From NCBI RefSeq assembly GCF_004125825.1, contig NZ_QQWI01000003.1, forward strand, positions 1 through 64,000: DNA of 64,000 bases, in the 5' to 3' direction. The DNA is from Fusibacter sp. A1. Its GTDB lineage: Bacteria; Bacillota; Clostridia; Peptostreptococcales; Acidaminobacteraceae. The position numbers and the translations under genes are program-made. The notes beneath the pieces were generated by a model that was not told where the DNA came from, ran no database searches, and saw nothing but the letters and a program-made list of their open reading frames with translations. Positions 46,859-56,909 of this stretch are shown here, one piece after another (within the stretch, counting starts at the first letter, position 1; each line of letters opens with the position of its first letter).

Positions 46859-48034
46859 ATGCATAACTTTGACGAAAGCATCTCCCGCAGGCACTACAAT
46901 GCGCTTAAATGGGATGACATGTATCCCCATTACGGAACCAACGACATCATTCCCCTTTGGGTCGCAGATATGGACTTTAAAACAGCCCCACCCATCATCG
47001 AGGCAGTCAAGGCTCAGGCGGAACACGGAATTTACGGTTACATGCACAGAAAAGACAGCTACTTCAGAGCGATTGCAGCGTGGTATGAAAGCAGACATGA
47101 CTGGCCGGTGAAGGAAGAATGGCTGGTGTTCAGCCCTGGCGTGATGAGTTCGATGAACTTTTTAATCGAAACGCTTTCAAAACCCAACGATCCCGTCCTT
47201 ATCCAGCAGCCTGTCTATTCTCCCTTTGCGAACAAAATACGCGAGAACGGTCGCAAGGTGCTCGTAAACCAGCTGATAAAAGAGAAGGACTCCAGCTATT
47301 CTATCGACATAGAGGCCTTTGAGCAGCTGATCATCGACAATAAGCCACCCCTGTTCATCCTCTGTAATCCACATAACCCTGTAGGACGGGTCTGGACCAG
47401 AAGTGAACTGACAGCCCTCGGCGATATCTGCCTGAAGCACGGTGTGAAGGTGATTTCCGACGAAATCCACTGCGACCTTGTCTATAAGCCCTACCGGCAC
47501 ATACCCTTCGGTTCGATCAGTGAGGAATTTGCCCTTAATAGCGTTGTTTTGTCGGCGCCCAGCAAGACGTTCAACTTGGCGGGTCTTCAGACCTCCTTTG
47601 CCATCTGTCCGAACGAGTCCGATCGAAAACGACTGGCAAATTCACTGGCCAAGGTGGATCTCACACTCAATAACAGCTTCAGCCTAAGCGCTACAGAGGT
47701 CGCCTATAAAAAAGGCGAACCCTGGCTTGAGGATTTGCTTGTCTACCTAGAACACAACATCAATTTCGTCATTGGATTTTTCCACGAGCATTTCCCTAAT
47801 GTGAAGCTGGCAAAGCCCCAAGGCACCTACCTTCTATGGATCGATTTTTCATCCTACGGGTTGAACGACGACGCCCTTCAGGAAATCATGATCAAAAACG
47901 CCGGCGTGGCGCTCAGCCGTGGAGACGCTTTCGGAAAAGGCGGCGAAGGCCATATGCGGATGAACGTGGCATGTCCAAAATCCACACTCGAAATTGCAAT
48001 GAATCAAATAAAAAAAGCTTTAGACGCGTTATAG
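46859..48034 (+). CDS. patB: PatB/MalY-type cystathionine beta-lyase
   Basis: PLP-dependent fold type I C-S lyase that may release homocysteine from cystathionine, or act as an aminotransferase. The 391-residue protein shows PLWVADMDFKTAPPIIEAV near the N-terminus, ILCNPHNPVGRVWT, SDEIHCDLVY (Asp contacting PLP) and SAPSKTFNLAGLQTSF with the PLP lysine near 240. ATG start after AAGGAGG. Regulation by the 5' region is possible. Confidence 0.93.
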   Translation: MHNFDESISRRHYNALKWDDMYPHYGTNDIIPLWVADMDFKTAPPIIEAVKAQAEHGIYGYMHRKDSYFRAIAAWYESRHDWPVKEEWLVFSPGVMSSMNFLIETLSKPNDPVLIQQPVYSPFANKIRENGRKVLVNQLIKEKDSSYSIDIEAFEQLIIDNKPPLFILCNPHNPVGRVWTRSELTALGDICLKHGVKVISDEIHCDLVYKPYRHIPFGSISEEFALNSVVLSAPSKTFNLAGLQTSFAICPNESDRKRLANSLAKVDLTLNNSFSLSATEVAYKKGEPWLEDLLVYLEHNINFVIGFFHEHFPNVKLAKPQGTYLLWIDFSSYGLNDDALQEIMIKNAGVALSRGDAFGKGGEGHMRMNVACPKSTLEIAMNQIKKALDAL

Positions 48035-48047
48035 TCTAAAGCTTTTT
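48012..48047. terminator. Bidirectional terminator between patB and the TIM-barrel gene
   Basis: AAAAAGCTTTAGAC / GTCTAAAGCTTTTT is symmetrical and works on both strands. It covers the stop codons of both converging genes. Confidence 0.88.
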
Positions 48048-48797
48048 CACTGCGCTATGATTGATCCAATCAAGATCGTACAAGAGTTTCTCCAAGTATC
48101 CTTCTTCGTATAGATTTTCGAGCACCGTCGGTACTTTTTTTACATACCCGCCAAGATGTTCTTCAAAAAGCATCTTATTTTCTTTTGTCAGACTATGATG
48201 GGCGGTTGTTTCCGTAAAACCGTGAAAATGCGTATGGATGATATCCTCTTCATATCCTTTAACGACGCCATCCGTCCTATATTCATGGGTCAGGTCCGCA
48301 CACATCTTAAGACGGCTTGACCTAAAGGGGTTGATCAGCACCCTGATATCGTCCCTGGTGTAGGCGGTCGTACCATCTTTACTTCTGATGGTTTCCAGTG
48401 CGAAACGTACCCCAAGTCCGAGCTGTTCGGTTCGGTTGAGCAAATAGTCAAGATAGGCTAGGTTCTCATCCGTGTTCTTTGACATCCCAGCATGAACCAC
48501 CACCGTCGGTGTCTCTTTGAATCTCGTACGGTCGATAAAGGTGAAATAGGCCTCATAAGCCTTTTTTGATTGCTGTTCTTTAATAAACTCGGGCAGATAG
48601 GTCTCTCCCGTGTGATAAGGGATATGGTAGGCAAAATCAAAGTCCTTCCAGTTGTTCTTCTTTAAGTTGAACCGCTTATAAAGCTCAGCATCGATACCCA
48701 GTTCAAAATGACGCACATCCTTTGATTTTAAGTGATGCAAGTACTCCACTTCCTCTAGTTCAAGGGTTATTTTTTCCTCATACAATACAGATAACAT
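48036..48797 (-). CDS. Xylose-isomerase-like TIM-barrel protein
   Basis: About 253 residues with AP-endonuclease-2/sugar-isomerase metal-site landmarks in order: YHIPYHTGET, VVVHAG, FALETI, MCADLTHEY and HTHFHG. It may be an isomerase, epimerase or endonuclease-like enzyme; the short length and absent DNA-binding loops make an isomerase-type role more likely. GGAGG at 48804-48808 lies 6 nt before the ATG at 48797, so the upstream GTG is rejected. Confidence 0.8.
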   Translation of the reverse strand: MLSVLYEEKITLELEEVEYLHHLKSKDVRHFELGIDAELYKRFNLKKNNWKDFDFAYHIPYHTGETYLPEFIKEQQSKKAYEAYFTFIDRTRFKETPTVVVHAGMSKNTDENLAYLDYLLNRTEQLGLGVRFALETIRSKDGTTAYTRDDIRVLINPFRSSRLKMCADLTHEYRTDGVVKGYEEDIIHTHFHGFTETTAHHSLTKENKMLFEEHLGGYVKKVPTVLENLYEEGYLEKLLYDLDWINHSAVKKL

Positions 48798-48853
48798 AGA
48801 CACCCTCCTTGGATTAAGTATATCACTAAACCAAGGTATCAGAGAAGAACTGC

Positions 48854-50239
48854 TTACTTCCTTTCAGCTAACCACTCGTACGCGCTTGTGAGCATCTCGT
48901 TTACGCTCGAAACAGAAGTGGAGCCGACCGACTTCTTATTATTTAGGCAGACCGTGTAATCAAGAACCTCATAGACCCATGAGTCAAATAAATTCGAAAC
49001 CTCATGGAATTCACTCAGACGGAGGTCTTCAAGCGGGCAGTCCTTGTCGCTTGCGACCTTCACCACTCTTCCGACCAGCTCATGCGCCTCTCTGAAAGGC
49101 ACCCCTTTTAAAACAAGTGCGTCTGCAAGATCCGTGGCATTCATAAACCCGAGTTTAACCGCTCTTTTCATCTTTGATTCATCGAATGAGATCCCCTCAA
49201 GCATGAGCGTCATCATCTCGATTGACATCACCGTATCGGTGTATGCTTCAAGCAGAAGCTTCTTATCTTCCTGCAAGTCCTTATTGTAGGCAAGTGGGAG
49301 CGCCTTTAGGATTCCCTGCATGGCACTGAGTCTTGCGGTAGCTACAGATGCCTTGCCACGGATCAGTTCGCACGCATCCGGATTCTTCTTGTTGGGCATG
49401 ATGCTACTACCCGATGTCACCTCGTCTGAAAGCCTGATGTAACTGAAATTAGGCGAATTCCATAGGATCATTTCATCGCTCAAGCGGCTTAAGTGGATCA
49501 TCGACACACTCACCCAATTAAGGTAGTCAAGCACGTAATCCCTGTCGCTGACAGCGTCCATCGCATGCACGGCGAGTTTTGAAAAACCAAGCTCACCTGC
49601 GACAAACTCGCGGTCCATGTCGTAATTGGTGCCCGCAAGCGCTCCAGCGCCAAGTGGACACGTATCAAGATAGGCAAGTATATGGTTTAGCTTCAGAAAG
49701 TCACGCTTGAACATCTCGACATAACTCAGAAGATGAAATCCCATCGTAATCGGCTGGGCATGCTGCAAATGGGTCAGACCTGGCATGAGTGTATCTGCAG
49801 TGTCACGCCCTAGGTCCACCAGCACCTCTATCAGTTTCACAACAGCCATTTTGTGATCCATCACGGCTTGCCTCATCCAAATTTTTGTCGCAGTTGCGAC
49901 CTGGTCGTTTCTGCTCCTTGCGGTATGAAGCTTCTTACCCAATACTCCTGTCCGCTCGCTCAACACGCGTTCCACCCACATATGCACGTCTTCATCCGAA
50001 CCTGTCGGCACAAGCTCGCCGGTAACGATCTCAGCGGATATCTGCATCAGCGCTTCAGTCACCGTATCGAGTTCGTCTTCAGAGAATATACCAAGCTTGC
50101 AAAGCCCCTTTGCATGGGCGATGCTCCCTTCAATATCGGATGCGGCCAAGAAATAATCGACTCCGATCGATGCGTTGAATCGATCGAAAAGTTCGCTCTG
50201 ATCCTTTGAAAACCTACCGGCCCACATCTTGGTGCTCAT
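48854..50239 (-). CDS. argH: Argininosuccinate lyase
   Basis: Last step of arginine synthesis, splitting argininosuccinate to arginine and fumarate. The 461-residue protein has [38 protein letters not shown] and the fumarase-superfamily signature [13 protein letters not shown]. Its ATG overlaps the argG stop by 4 nt with only a weak ribosome site, so translational coupling is likely. Confidence 0.97.
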   Translation of the reverse strand: MSTKMWAGRFSKDQSELFDRFNASIGVDYFLAASDIEGSIAHAKGLCKLGIFSEDELDTVTEALMQISAEIVTGELVPTGSDEDVHMWVERVLSERTGVLGKKLHTARSRNDQVATATKIWMRQAVMDHKMAVVKLIEVLVDLGRDTADTLMPGLTHLQHAQPITMGFHLLSYVEMFKRDFLKLNHILAYLDTCPLGAGALAGTNYDMDREFVAGELGFSKLAVHAMDAVSDRDYVLDYLNWVSVSMIHLSRLSDEMILWNSPNFSYIRLSDEVTSGSSIMPNKKNPDACELIRGKASVATARLSAMQGILKALPLAYNKDLQEDKKLLLEAYTDTVMSIEMMTLMLEGISFDESKMKRAVKLGFMNATDLADALVLKGVPFREAHELVGRVVKVASDKDCPLEDLRLSEFHEVSNLFDSWVYEVLDYTVCLNNKKSVGSTSVSSVNEMLTSAYEWLAERK

Positions 50240-51447
50240 AAGAGGTCACGCTTGCCAGGCTGCAACATCGAAGTGAGTTTTAAGGGTAGCGTGAAAAGAT
50301 TGATGAATCCCTGAGCGTCCTTTTGATCATATACCTGGTCCTCGCCGAAAGTGACGTGCTCAAACGAATACAGGCTGTCCGGCGATTTTGTGCCTAAAAT
50401 TCTGATGTTCCCCTTTTTAAGTTCGATCCTTACGCTGCCGTTGACAAATGCCTGGGTCTGCTCGACAAAGGCATCAAGCGCGGTCTTAAGCGGACAGTAC
50501 CAAAGTCCGTTGTATACCAGTTCTGAGTATTTGATGGCGATCAGCTGCTTATACTGCAGCGTATCCCTGTCTAACACCAGCTTTTCAAGCGACTGGTGCG
50601 CCTTGTGCAGGATCGTGCCTCCAGGAGTTTCATACACGCCTCTTGATTTCATGCCCACCAACCGGTTCTCCACAATATCAAGCACACCGATTCCGTGTTT
50701 GCCACCGATTCGATTAAGCGCGGTCAGCATTTCCACAGAGGTCAGACGCACTCCGCCTATGGCAACAGGGAGGCCCTTTTCAAAGTCGATGGTGATCACT
50801 TCACCGCTGTCCGGGGCGTCGTCGATCGAGCTGGTGAGCTGATAGATCGAGGTGGGATGGGCGCTCCATGGATCCTCCAGATCACACCCCTCATGGCTCA
50901 AGTGCCAGATGTTCTCGTCTCGACTGTAACTGTCCTTTTTAGATACAGGTATGGGTATCCCGTACTTCACCGCATAATCTATCAGGTCCTCACGTGACTT
51001 CATCGACCACTCACGCCAAGGCGCTATGATTGAAAGATCGGGTGCGAGCGCCTTGATCGTCGCTTCAAATCTTACCTGGTCGTTCCCTTTTCCTGTCGCT
51101 CCGTGCACGATCGCCACAGCGCCTTCCTCTTTAGCGACCTTCACCAAAAGCTTTGCGATGAGAGGTCGTGCGTAGGCCGTTCCAAGAAGATAGTCGCCCT
51201 CGTAGATGGCACCTGCCTTAAGTCCCTTAAAGGCGTAGTCCTGGACAAACTCATCCACAGCATGCATGACCATGGCCTTGACGGCGCCAGTAGCCATCGC
51301 TTTTTCCTCTAGTAATTGATAATCCTCTTGTTGCCCCACATTGACACACACAGCGATCACATCATATCCGCAATCTTCCTTGAGCCAGGTCAGGATGACA
51401 GACGTATCCAGTCCGCCCGAATAGGCAAGTATCACTTTCTTTTTCAT
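50236..51447 (-). CDS. argG: Argininosuccinate synthase
   Basis: Joins citrulline and aspartate using ATP. The 403-residue protein has the PP-loop [12 protein letters not shown] at the N-terminus, [15 protein letters not shown] near 115 and [20 protein letters not shown] near 175. ATG start after AAGGAG. Between argJ and argH. Confidence 0.97.
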   Translation of the reverse strand: MKKKVILAYSGGLDTSVILTWLKEDCGYDVIAVCVNVGQQEDYQLLEEKAMATGAVKAMVMHAVDEFVQDYAFKGLKAGAIYEGDYLLGTAYARPLIAKLLVKVAKEEGAVAIVHGATGKGNDQVRFEATIKALAPDLSIIAPWREWSMKSREDLIDYAVKYGIPIPVSKKDSYSRDENIWHLSHEGCDLEDPWSAHPTSIYQLTSSIDDAPDSGEVITIDFEKGLPVAIGGVRLTSVEMLTALNRIGGKHGIGVLDIVENRLVGMKSRGVYETPGGTILHKAHQSLEKLVLDRDTLQYKQLIAIKYSELVYNGLWYCPLKTALDAFVEQTQAFVNGSVRIELKKGNIRILGTKSPDSLYSFEHVTFGEDQVYDQKDAQGFINLFTLPLKLTSMLQPGKRDLL

Positions 51448-51457
51448 AACTATCTCC

Positions 51458-52666
51458 TTACGAGCGGTAAGCTCCGTTAATTTTCACATAATCATAAGAT
51501 AGGTCGCATCCCCATGCCTTAGAGGTGGCTTGTCCTATTTTCAAATCGATCAGGACATTCAGAACATCTCCACGAAGAACGTTGAAGGCGTATTTCTCGT
51601 CAAACTCCTGTGCGATACCGTCCACAACCATGGCCACGGACCCCAGTTTTGAAGTGATCGACAAGTCGAAACGTTCGGGGCTGAATGCGGCGCCTGAATA
51701 TCCGAGCGCACAGGCGATTCTTCCCCAGTTTGCATCCTGACCGAAAAAGGCTGCCTTTACAAGGCTTGAGGAAACAACCGATTTAGCGGCTTTTTTCGCG
51801 TCTGCGTTATTTTGCGCCCCTTCCACCTTCACTTCAATCATCTTGGTGGCTCCCTCGCCGTCATGGGCGATCTGTTTTGCCAAGGATTCACATACCGCGT
51901 GTACCGCAGTTTTAAAGACATGCGCATGACCCGACTGTTCGTCGATCGTCTGTATCTGCGCCTTTTCACTTGCAAGCATCAGGACCATGTCGTTTGTCGA
52001 AGTGTCCCCGTCCACGCTGATCATGTTGAAGGTGCTGTCGGTCGCTTCAAAGAGCACCTGGTCCATGAAGGCTTTTTCCACCGGCACATCCGTCAAGATG
52101 AACCCGAGCATCGTCGCCATGTTGGGATGAATCATTCCAGAGCCTTTCGCAAGTCCTAAAAAAGTCACCGGAACTCCGTCCATTTCCACCATAAGGGATG
52201 CCACTTTTAAAAAGGTGTCTGTGGTCAGGATACTCTGACCGAAATCGGTCATATTGTGGCTCAGTTCAACCGGGAGTCTTTTGATACTGAAGTTGATCTT
52301 CTCCATCGGCATTGCCACACCGATGATTCCTGTTGACGCTACAAGTACCGATTCAGAGGGGACCTCGAACGCGCACGACACCTCATCCGCCATCGTCTGC
52401 GCGTCATGTGCTCCCTGCGGACCTGTCAGCGCGTTCGCATTTCCACTGTTGACAACGATGGCGTGTATGCCGTCCTTTGAACGGATATGCTTTTCGCTCA
52501 AGAGGACAGGTGCCGCTTTTGTGATGTTCTGGGTGAACACCCCCGAAGCCACACACGGATCTTTCGCAAAGATGACGCCTAGGTCTTTTTTCTTACGTTT
52601 CACACCACTATGAAGGCCTGCGCCTTCGAATCCATCGACTGGAATAATATCATATTTCGGTTTCAT
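51458..52666 (-). CDS. argJ: Glutamate N-acetyltransferase / acetylornithine transferase
   Basis: Recycles the acetyl group from acetylornithine to glutamate. The 402-residue precursor contains the self-cleavage region [20 protein letters not shown], cut between Ala and Thr to give two chains. ATG start after AGGAG. Presence of argJ without argA or argE here supports the cyclic pathway. Whether it also uses acetyl-CoA cannot be told. Confidence 0.97.
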   Translation of the reverse strand: MKPKYDIIPVDGFEGAGLHSGVKRKKKDLGVIFAKDPCVASGVFTQNITKAAPVLLSEKHIRSKDGIHAIVVNSGNANALTGPQGAHDAQTMADEVSCAFEVPSESVLVASTGIIGVAMPMEKINFSIKRLPVELSHNMTDFGQSILTTDTFLKVASLMVEMDGVPVTFLGLAKGSGMIHPNMATMLGFILTDVPVEKAFMDQVLFEATDSTFNMISVDGDTSTNDMVLMLASEKAQIQTIDEQSGHAHVFKTAVHAVCESLAKQIAHDGEGATKMIEVKVEGAQNNADAKKAAKSVVSSSLVKAAFFGQDANWGRIACALGYSGAAFSPERFDLSITSKLGSVAMVVDGIAQEFDEKYAFNVLRGDVLNVLIDLKIGQATSKAWGCDLSYDYVKINGAYRS

Positions 52667-52674
52667 AATCGCTC

Positions 52675-53688
52675 CTATTTCAATCCCATGGTCTCTTCAA
52701 GCCCCAAGGAAAGGTTCATATTTTGGACGGCTTGCCCTGCCGCGCCCTTTATCGTATTGTCGATCGCGCAAAACACAAGCACACGGCCCGTTCTTTTATC
52801 TACGCTAAATCCTATATCCGCGAAATTCGTTCCAACAACCCACCTGGTTTCGGGCAATCCTTCGATGATCCTTATGAACAGCTTCTCCGAGTAAAACTGA
52901 TGAAAGGCGTTTTCTACATTCTTGCCGTCCACGCCCTTTTTCAGGGTCGCATATGCGCTGACAAGAAGACCGCTGTGCACTGGGATCAGATGCGGTGTGA
53001 ACTGTACAATCACAGGTTCGCCTGCGATATCCGACAGGTAGCGTTCGATCTCAGGCGTATGCCTATGTGTTCCAGGAGCATACGCCCTGAAGCTCTCATT
53101 CACTTCGCAGTATAAGAGGTCTGTCCTAAGTGTTCTACCAGCACCGCTGACTCCAGATTTAGCATCGATCACGATGCTACCAAGCTCGATCAGGCCCTCT
53201 TTCACAAGGGGCATCAGGCTGAGAAGACTCGCCGTCGGGTAGCAACCCGGATTCGAAATCAGCCTGCATCCTTCAATACTTTCCCCAAAGGCTTCCGACA
53301 ATCCATAAACGGCTTCTTCAAGACCTTCTTCATCTATATGGTCGACCTGATACCACAGGTCGTATTCCTCTTTTGTCAACCGGTAGTCGCCGCTTAGATC
53401 GATCACGAGCTTTCCACTCGTCCTAAGCCGTTTGACGTAATCCATGGTTATTCCATGGGGCAGCGCCAAAAAAACGACATCCAGTTCCTCAAGCACTTCA
53501 AAAACATGTTCATGGGCACTTAAGACCGGTAGATCATAGCCTCTGAACTCACCGAAGCAAGACTCATAGGATTTGCCTATGTACTGGTTCGATGTCAACA
53601 CCTTGATCGTCGCAACTGGATGGTTCACCAGTAGTTTGACTAGATTCTTGCCTGCATAACCTGTTGCACCTATCACTGAAACACGCAT
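52675..53688 (-). CDS. argC: N-acetyl-gamma-glutamyl-phosphate reductase
   Basis: NADPH-dependent reductase. About 337 residues: N-terminal Rossmann motif VIGATGYAGKNLVKLL, the catalytic-cysteine motif SNPGCYPTASLLSLMPL near 145 and HRHTPEIERYLS near 200. The frame opens earlier, but GGAGG at 53696-53700 lies 7 nt before the ATG at 53688. First gene of argCJGH, under the ArgR-box promoter. Confidence 0.97.
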   Translation of the reverse strand: MRVSVIGATGYAGKNLVKLLVNHPVATIKVLTSNQYIGKSYESCFGEFRGYDLPVLSAHEHVFEVLEELDVVFLALPHGITMDYVKRLRTSGKLVIDLSGDYRLTKEEYDLWYQVDHIDEEGLEEAVYGLSEAFGESIEGCRLISNPGCYPTASLLSLMPLVKEGLIELGSIVIDAKSGVSGAGRTLRTDLLYCEVNESFRAYAPGTHRHTPEIERYLSDIAGEPVIVQFTPHLIPVHSGLLVSAYATLKKGVDGKNVENAFHQFYSEKLFIRIIEGLPETRWVVGTNFADIGFSVDKRTGRVLVFCAIDNTIKGAAGQAVQNMNLSLGLEETMGLK

Positions 53689-53713
53689 CGTACCACCTCC
53701 GTTCATGAGCATG

Positions 53714-53742
53714 ATTATACATACATTCCGATAAATATGCAA
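53714..53742 (-). promoter_or_regulatory. argC promoter
   Basis: On the minus strand TTGCAT (53737-53742), 17 bp and TATAAT (53714-53719). The candidate ArgR box covers the -35. For the divergent argB gene a TATACT at 53783-53788 is a possible -10, with only a weak -35. Confidence 0.75.
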
Positions 53743-53743
53743 T
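53726..53743. promoter_or_regulatory. Candidate ArgR (ARG) box
   Basis: Read on the minus strand, ATTGCATATTTATCGGAA matches one half of the ARG-box pattern (TNTGNATWWWWATNCANA) well and the other half poorly. It overlaps the argC -35 and lies in the shared argC-argB control region. Repression by ArgR with arginine is the likely role. Confidence 0.55.
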
Positions 53744-53820
53744 AAGTTTTAAAAAAATATAGAAAAAACGTTTCAGAATGTGTATACTAGTGAAAAATAA
53801 GAAAGGAAGCGGTAATAATT

Positions 53821-54645
53821 ATGCATACGATTAATAATTTAATCATTTTAAAAGTCGGTGGAAGCGTCCTCGTCGACGAAAACGTCCGCAAGCAATTCAC
53901 AACCGATATCCTTACACTTTTAGACCTTAAACAAAAGATGGTCATCGTCCACGGCGGCGGGCCTTTCATCGAAAAGAGATTTGAAAAGCTGCAAATACCT
54001 ACTGAAAAGCTGGATGGTTACCGGATCACCCCGACTCCTCATTTAAAAGTGATCGAAGAAGTGCTTTTCAACGAAGTTCATAGACAGTTTACAAGCGACT
54101 TAAAGGACAAGGGCGTTCCCATCGTCTCTTTCGACACCCCCGTAAAACTCCCTGTGACAGCGTCACCCATTTTCCGCTTCAAAAGGCATGACCTTGGGTT
54201 CGTGGGAGAACTGAAATCTGTCGATCAAACAGCTTTCAAGCGTTGGACCGACTCAAGTCTCATCCCAGTTCTCGCCTCGATGGCCTGCGACGAAACCGGA
54301 CAAGTGTATAACATCAACGCCGACACCATGGCGTCGGCACTGGCCGGACACCTTAGCGCAAAGCTTTTGATCTATGCGACAGACACCGATGGCGTTTATA
54401 AAGACATCAAAGACTCAAAGAGCCGTATCAGAAAAATGAACACAGGTCAGGCCCTGGACCTGATCGAAAACGGAAGCCTCAGCGCTGGTATGATTCCAAA
54501 AATAGAAAGCTGCATCGACGCGCTTAACACAGGAACCCAAAGAGTCATAATCATTAATGGCAAAAACAAAGATGCGCTTTTAAAGGCTTTCCTCTTCAGT
54601 TTGGATGAGGGAACGCATCTCTATCAAGAAGGAGAAAGGCTATGA
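53821..54645 (+). CDS. argB: Acetylglutamate kinase
   Basis: Phosphorylates N-acetylglutamate. The 274-residue protein is slightly short for the family. It has the amino-acid-kinase motifs ILKVGGSVL, VIVHGGGPFIEKRFE, YNINADTMASALAGHLSA and ATDTDGVYKD. There is no N-terminal extension of the kind seen in arginine-inhibited hexameric forms. ATG start with AAAGGAAG 11 nt upstream. Overlaps argD by 4 nt. Confidence 0.95.
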   Translation: MHTINNLIILKVGGSVLVDENVRKQFTTDILTLLDLKQKMVIVHGGGPFIEKRFEKLQIPTEKLDGYRITPTPHLKVIEEVLFNEVHRQFTSDLKDKGVPIVSFDTPVKLPVTASPIFRFKRHDLGFVGELKSVDQTAFKRWTDSSLIPVLASMACDETGQVYNINADTMASALAGHLSAKLLIYATDTDGVYKDIKDSKSRIRKMNTGQALDLIENGSLSAGMIPKIESCIDALNTGTQRVIIINGKNKDALLKAFLFSLDEGTHLYQEGERL

Positions 54646-55793
54646 ACCATATGATGAACACCTACACGAGACATCCAATAAATCTTGTCAGAGGACAAGG
54701 CATCTGGGTATATGATGAATTTGGTACACCTTACCTTGACTGCGTCAGCGGAGTGGCGGCAAACTCTCTAGGCCATGCGAACGCATCACTCAACGAGGTG
54801 ATCACAAACCAGATAGGACGATTGACACATGTGTCCAACCTGTACACCACGCCCGAAATGAACCGACTATCAAAGCAGCTCGTTCTTAAAAGCGGCATGA
54901 ACAGCGTGTTCTTTTCAAATAGCGGCACCGAATCGGTCGAGGCCGCGCTTAAGATCGCCCGTAAGTTCGGCAGTCTCACCGGTAATCAAAAGAATAAGAT
55001 CCTCTATATCAGCGGCAGTTTTCACGGTCGCACGGTCGGTTCGCTCGCCGTCACGTCAAACGAAAACTACAGGCATCCCTTTCTTCCCCTTGTGACGCAT
55101 ACACTATCCTGTCCCGCAAACGACATCCATTCGCTTACTGATCTGATGGACCATGAAGTCTGCGCGATCATCATGGAACCCATCCAGGGCGAATCGGGCG
55201 TACATCCGCTGGATAGAGATTTTATAAAACATGCCAGAACACTTGCCGACAACTATGACGCGCTGCTCATCTTTGATGAGGTACAGTGCGGAATCGGGCG
55301 TACGGGCTGCTTGTTCTATTACCAGACATTAGATGTCGCTCCCGATGTGCTCTGCCTTGCCAAAGGGCTCGGTGCAGGCTTTCCGATAGGTGCGACACTG
55401 GTCAACAAAAGGGCCGATGTGCTTTCGCCTGGCGATCACGGATCCACCTTCGGAGGCAACCCGCTGGCATGCGCAGTGGCTGAGCATGTTCTATCTACCG
55501 TCAGTCATGTCGATTTTTTAAAAAGCGTCGACGAGATGTCCGCGGTACTTAAAGACGGCATTCTCGGGCTGGATTCCCCCTTGATCGATTCCTTGACAGG
55601 GGCCGGACTGCTGATAGGCATTCAACTCAAGGTAAAGGCAAGCGAAGTCGTCCGTGAGGCGCTAAAGGAAAATCTGCTTCTGATCGGCGCAGGCCCTACT
55701 TGTGTGAGAATCCTTCCACCACTGAATGTGACAAAAGAGGAGTGTCAGGAAATCGTCAAACGCTTGGGAAAGGCACTTGATTCTATAAAGTAA
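54642..55793 (+). CDS. argD: Acetylornithine aminotransferase
   Basis: PLP enzyme converting acetylglutamate semialdehyde to acetylornithine. The 383-residue protein has FFSNSGTESVEAALKIAR, SFHGRTVGSLAVT, LIFDEVQCGIGRTG and the lysine motif CLAKGLGAGFPIGA. Overlaps argB by 4 nt (ATGA), with GGAG upstream. The argF and carAB genes needed for the full pathway are outside the window. Confidence 0.96.
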   Translation: MNHMMNTYTRHPINLVRGQGIWVYDEFGTPYLDCVSGVAANSLGHANASLNEVITNQIGRLTHVSNLYTTPEMNRLSKQLVLKSGMNSVFFSNSGTESVEAALKIARKFGSLTGNQKNKILYISGSFHGRTVGSLAVTSNENYRHPFLPLVTHTLSCPANDIHSLTDLMDHEVCAIIMEPIQGESGVHPLDRDFIKHARTLADNYDALLIFDEVQCGIGRTGCLFYYQTLDVAPDVLCLAKGLGAGFPIGATLVNKRADVLSPGDHGSTFGGNPLACAVAEHVLSTVSHVDFLKSVDEMSAVLKDGILGLDSPLIDSLTGAGLLIGIQLKVKASEVVREALKENLLLIGAGPTCVRILPPLNVTKEECQEIVKRLGKALDSIK

Positions 55794-55796
55794 ACT

Positions 55797-55848
55797 AAAA
55801 AAGGGATTTACGCAGCGGCAGTCCATCTACCGGCGTAAATCCCTTTTC
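55797..55848. terminator. Bidirectional terminator after argD
   Basis: AAAAGGGATTTACGC / GCGTAAATCCCTTTT, 15 bp and symmetrical, with a 19-nt loop, between converging argD and the kinase-like gene. Confidence 0.9.
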
Positions 55849-55860
55849 ACTTATTTATGC

Positions 55861-56889
55861 TTACTTCGCCCTCAAAACGCTTTTGCTAATCCAGCCTTTT
55901 AGCGTCGGTATCCACTTCATGTGGTTGACGATACTCTTCAACGTCGAGACGACCTCACTAGCGCCAAGTTCCATCTCGTCCTTGTCACTAGCCTCTATTC
56001 CTAGAGCGCGTCTCAAACTGTACTCAAGCCAACCTAGCTTGCCATCACAAGCCGCATAGAGCGCATCTTCGATGTCATCTTTGATTTTAGCGCCACAGCG
56101 CCCATAAGCCTCAAGCACCGCTTGAAAGTTCTCTTTAATGAAACCGTCGTCCTCAGTCATCGACCACGAGAGTGCCACTTCAATCAGTTCCACCGTCGGG
56201 TTCACAAGCCCAGCCGCCTCCCAGTCGATCAGCATCGGATTTTGACACTTGTCCCAAAGTACGTTCTTGGGATCGAGATCACGGTGACTGACCACCTGAT
56301 TTTTCTCAAGGTTTTTCTGTGCCTGATTCACTCTTTTTTGTAGCAATTTCAGCACTTCCACCTGCTCAAGATAAGCTTGATGCCAAGAATGACCGCCTGA
56401 TTTAAGGGCATATGCCGCCCAATCCGATTCGCAAAAGTCATCTTTTCCACTATCGTATTCGCTTGCAAGGTCGCCCATATCAAGAAGATGTATTTTGGCA
56501 AGTTCTTCACCCATGACTAGGCATCTGCGATGATCGATGTTCAACTCATTCACTGCACGACCCTCAAACCAATCAAATACCATATAGTGCTGTCCGCCGA
56601 TCTCATGCATAGCCTTTTCAGCCACTACAAGCGCCGGTAGCGCCTTGATTCCGTTTTCTAGGCAGAGCTTTGTCACCTTCTCTGAAAAGAGATAATGCCC
56701 CATCGCAGGTTTTCTTTTCATCACCTGAGGATTGAGCGCCTTGACGGCATAGGTCGCGCTTGCCGTTTCAACCCGATACATCCTATGGAGCAACCCTCCA
56801 CAAATCCGCTCGGGTTCTGTTAAAAGCTCCCCGAATCCAAGCGCGTAAGACAGCGCTTTAAAATCCAGTCTATACTGATCATTCCCCAT
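55861..56889 (-). CDS. APH/ChoK-family phosphotransferase
   Basis: A 342-residue protein with the aminoglycoside/choline kinase fold: an N-terminal lobe with TYAVKALNPQVM, MVFDWFEGRAV, and a catalytic loop VSHRDLDPKNVLWD followed by the metal-binding LIDWEAAG. The small-molecule substrate is not clear; antibiotic resistance should not be assumed. ATG start after GGAAG. Confidence 0.85.
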   Translation of the reverse strand: MGNDQYRLDFKALSYALGFGELLTEPERICGGLLHRMYRVETASATYAVKALNPQVMKRKPAMGHYLFSEKVTKLCLENGIKALPALVVAEKAMHEIGGQHYMVFDWFEGRAVNELNIDHRRCLVMGEELAKIHLLDMGDLASEYDSGKDDFCESDWAAYALKSGGHSWHQAYLEQVEVLKLLQKRVNQAQKNLEKNQVVSHRDLDPKNVLWDKCQNPMLIDWEAAGLVNPTVELIEVALSWSMTEDDGFIKENFQAVLEAYGRCGAKIKDDIEDALYAACDGKLGWLEYSLRRALGIEASDKDEMELGASEVVSTLKSIVNHMKWIPTLKGWISKSVLRAK

Positions 56890-56909
56890 AAATCATGCTT
56901 CCTTTCACA

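Noticed and set aside
53821-54645. argB truncated at the N-terminus
   Set aside because: All kinase motifs are present from residue 8 onward, so the protein is simply short.
55861-56889. Aminoglycoside resistance gene
   Set aside because: It has only the general APH/choline kinase fold; nothing specific for antibiotic substrates.
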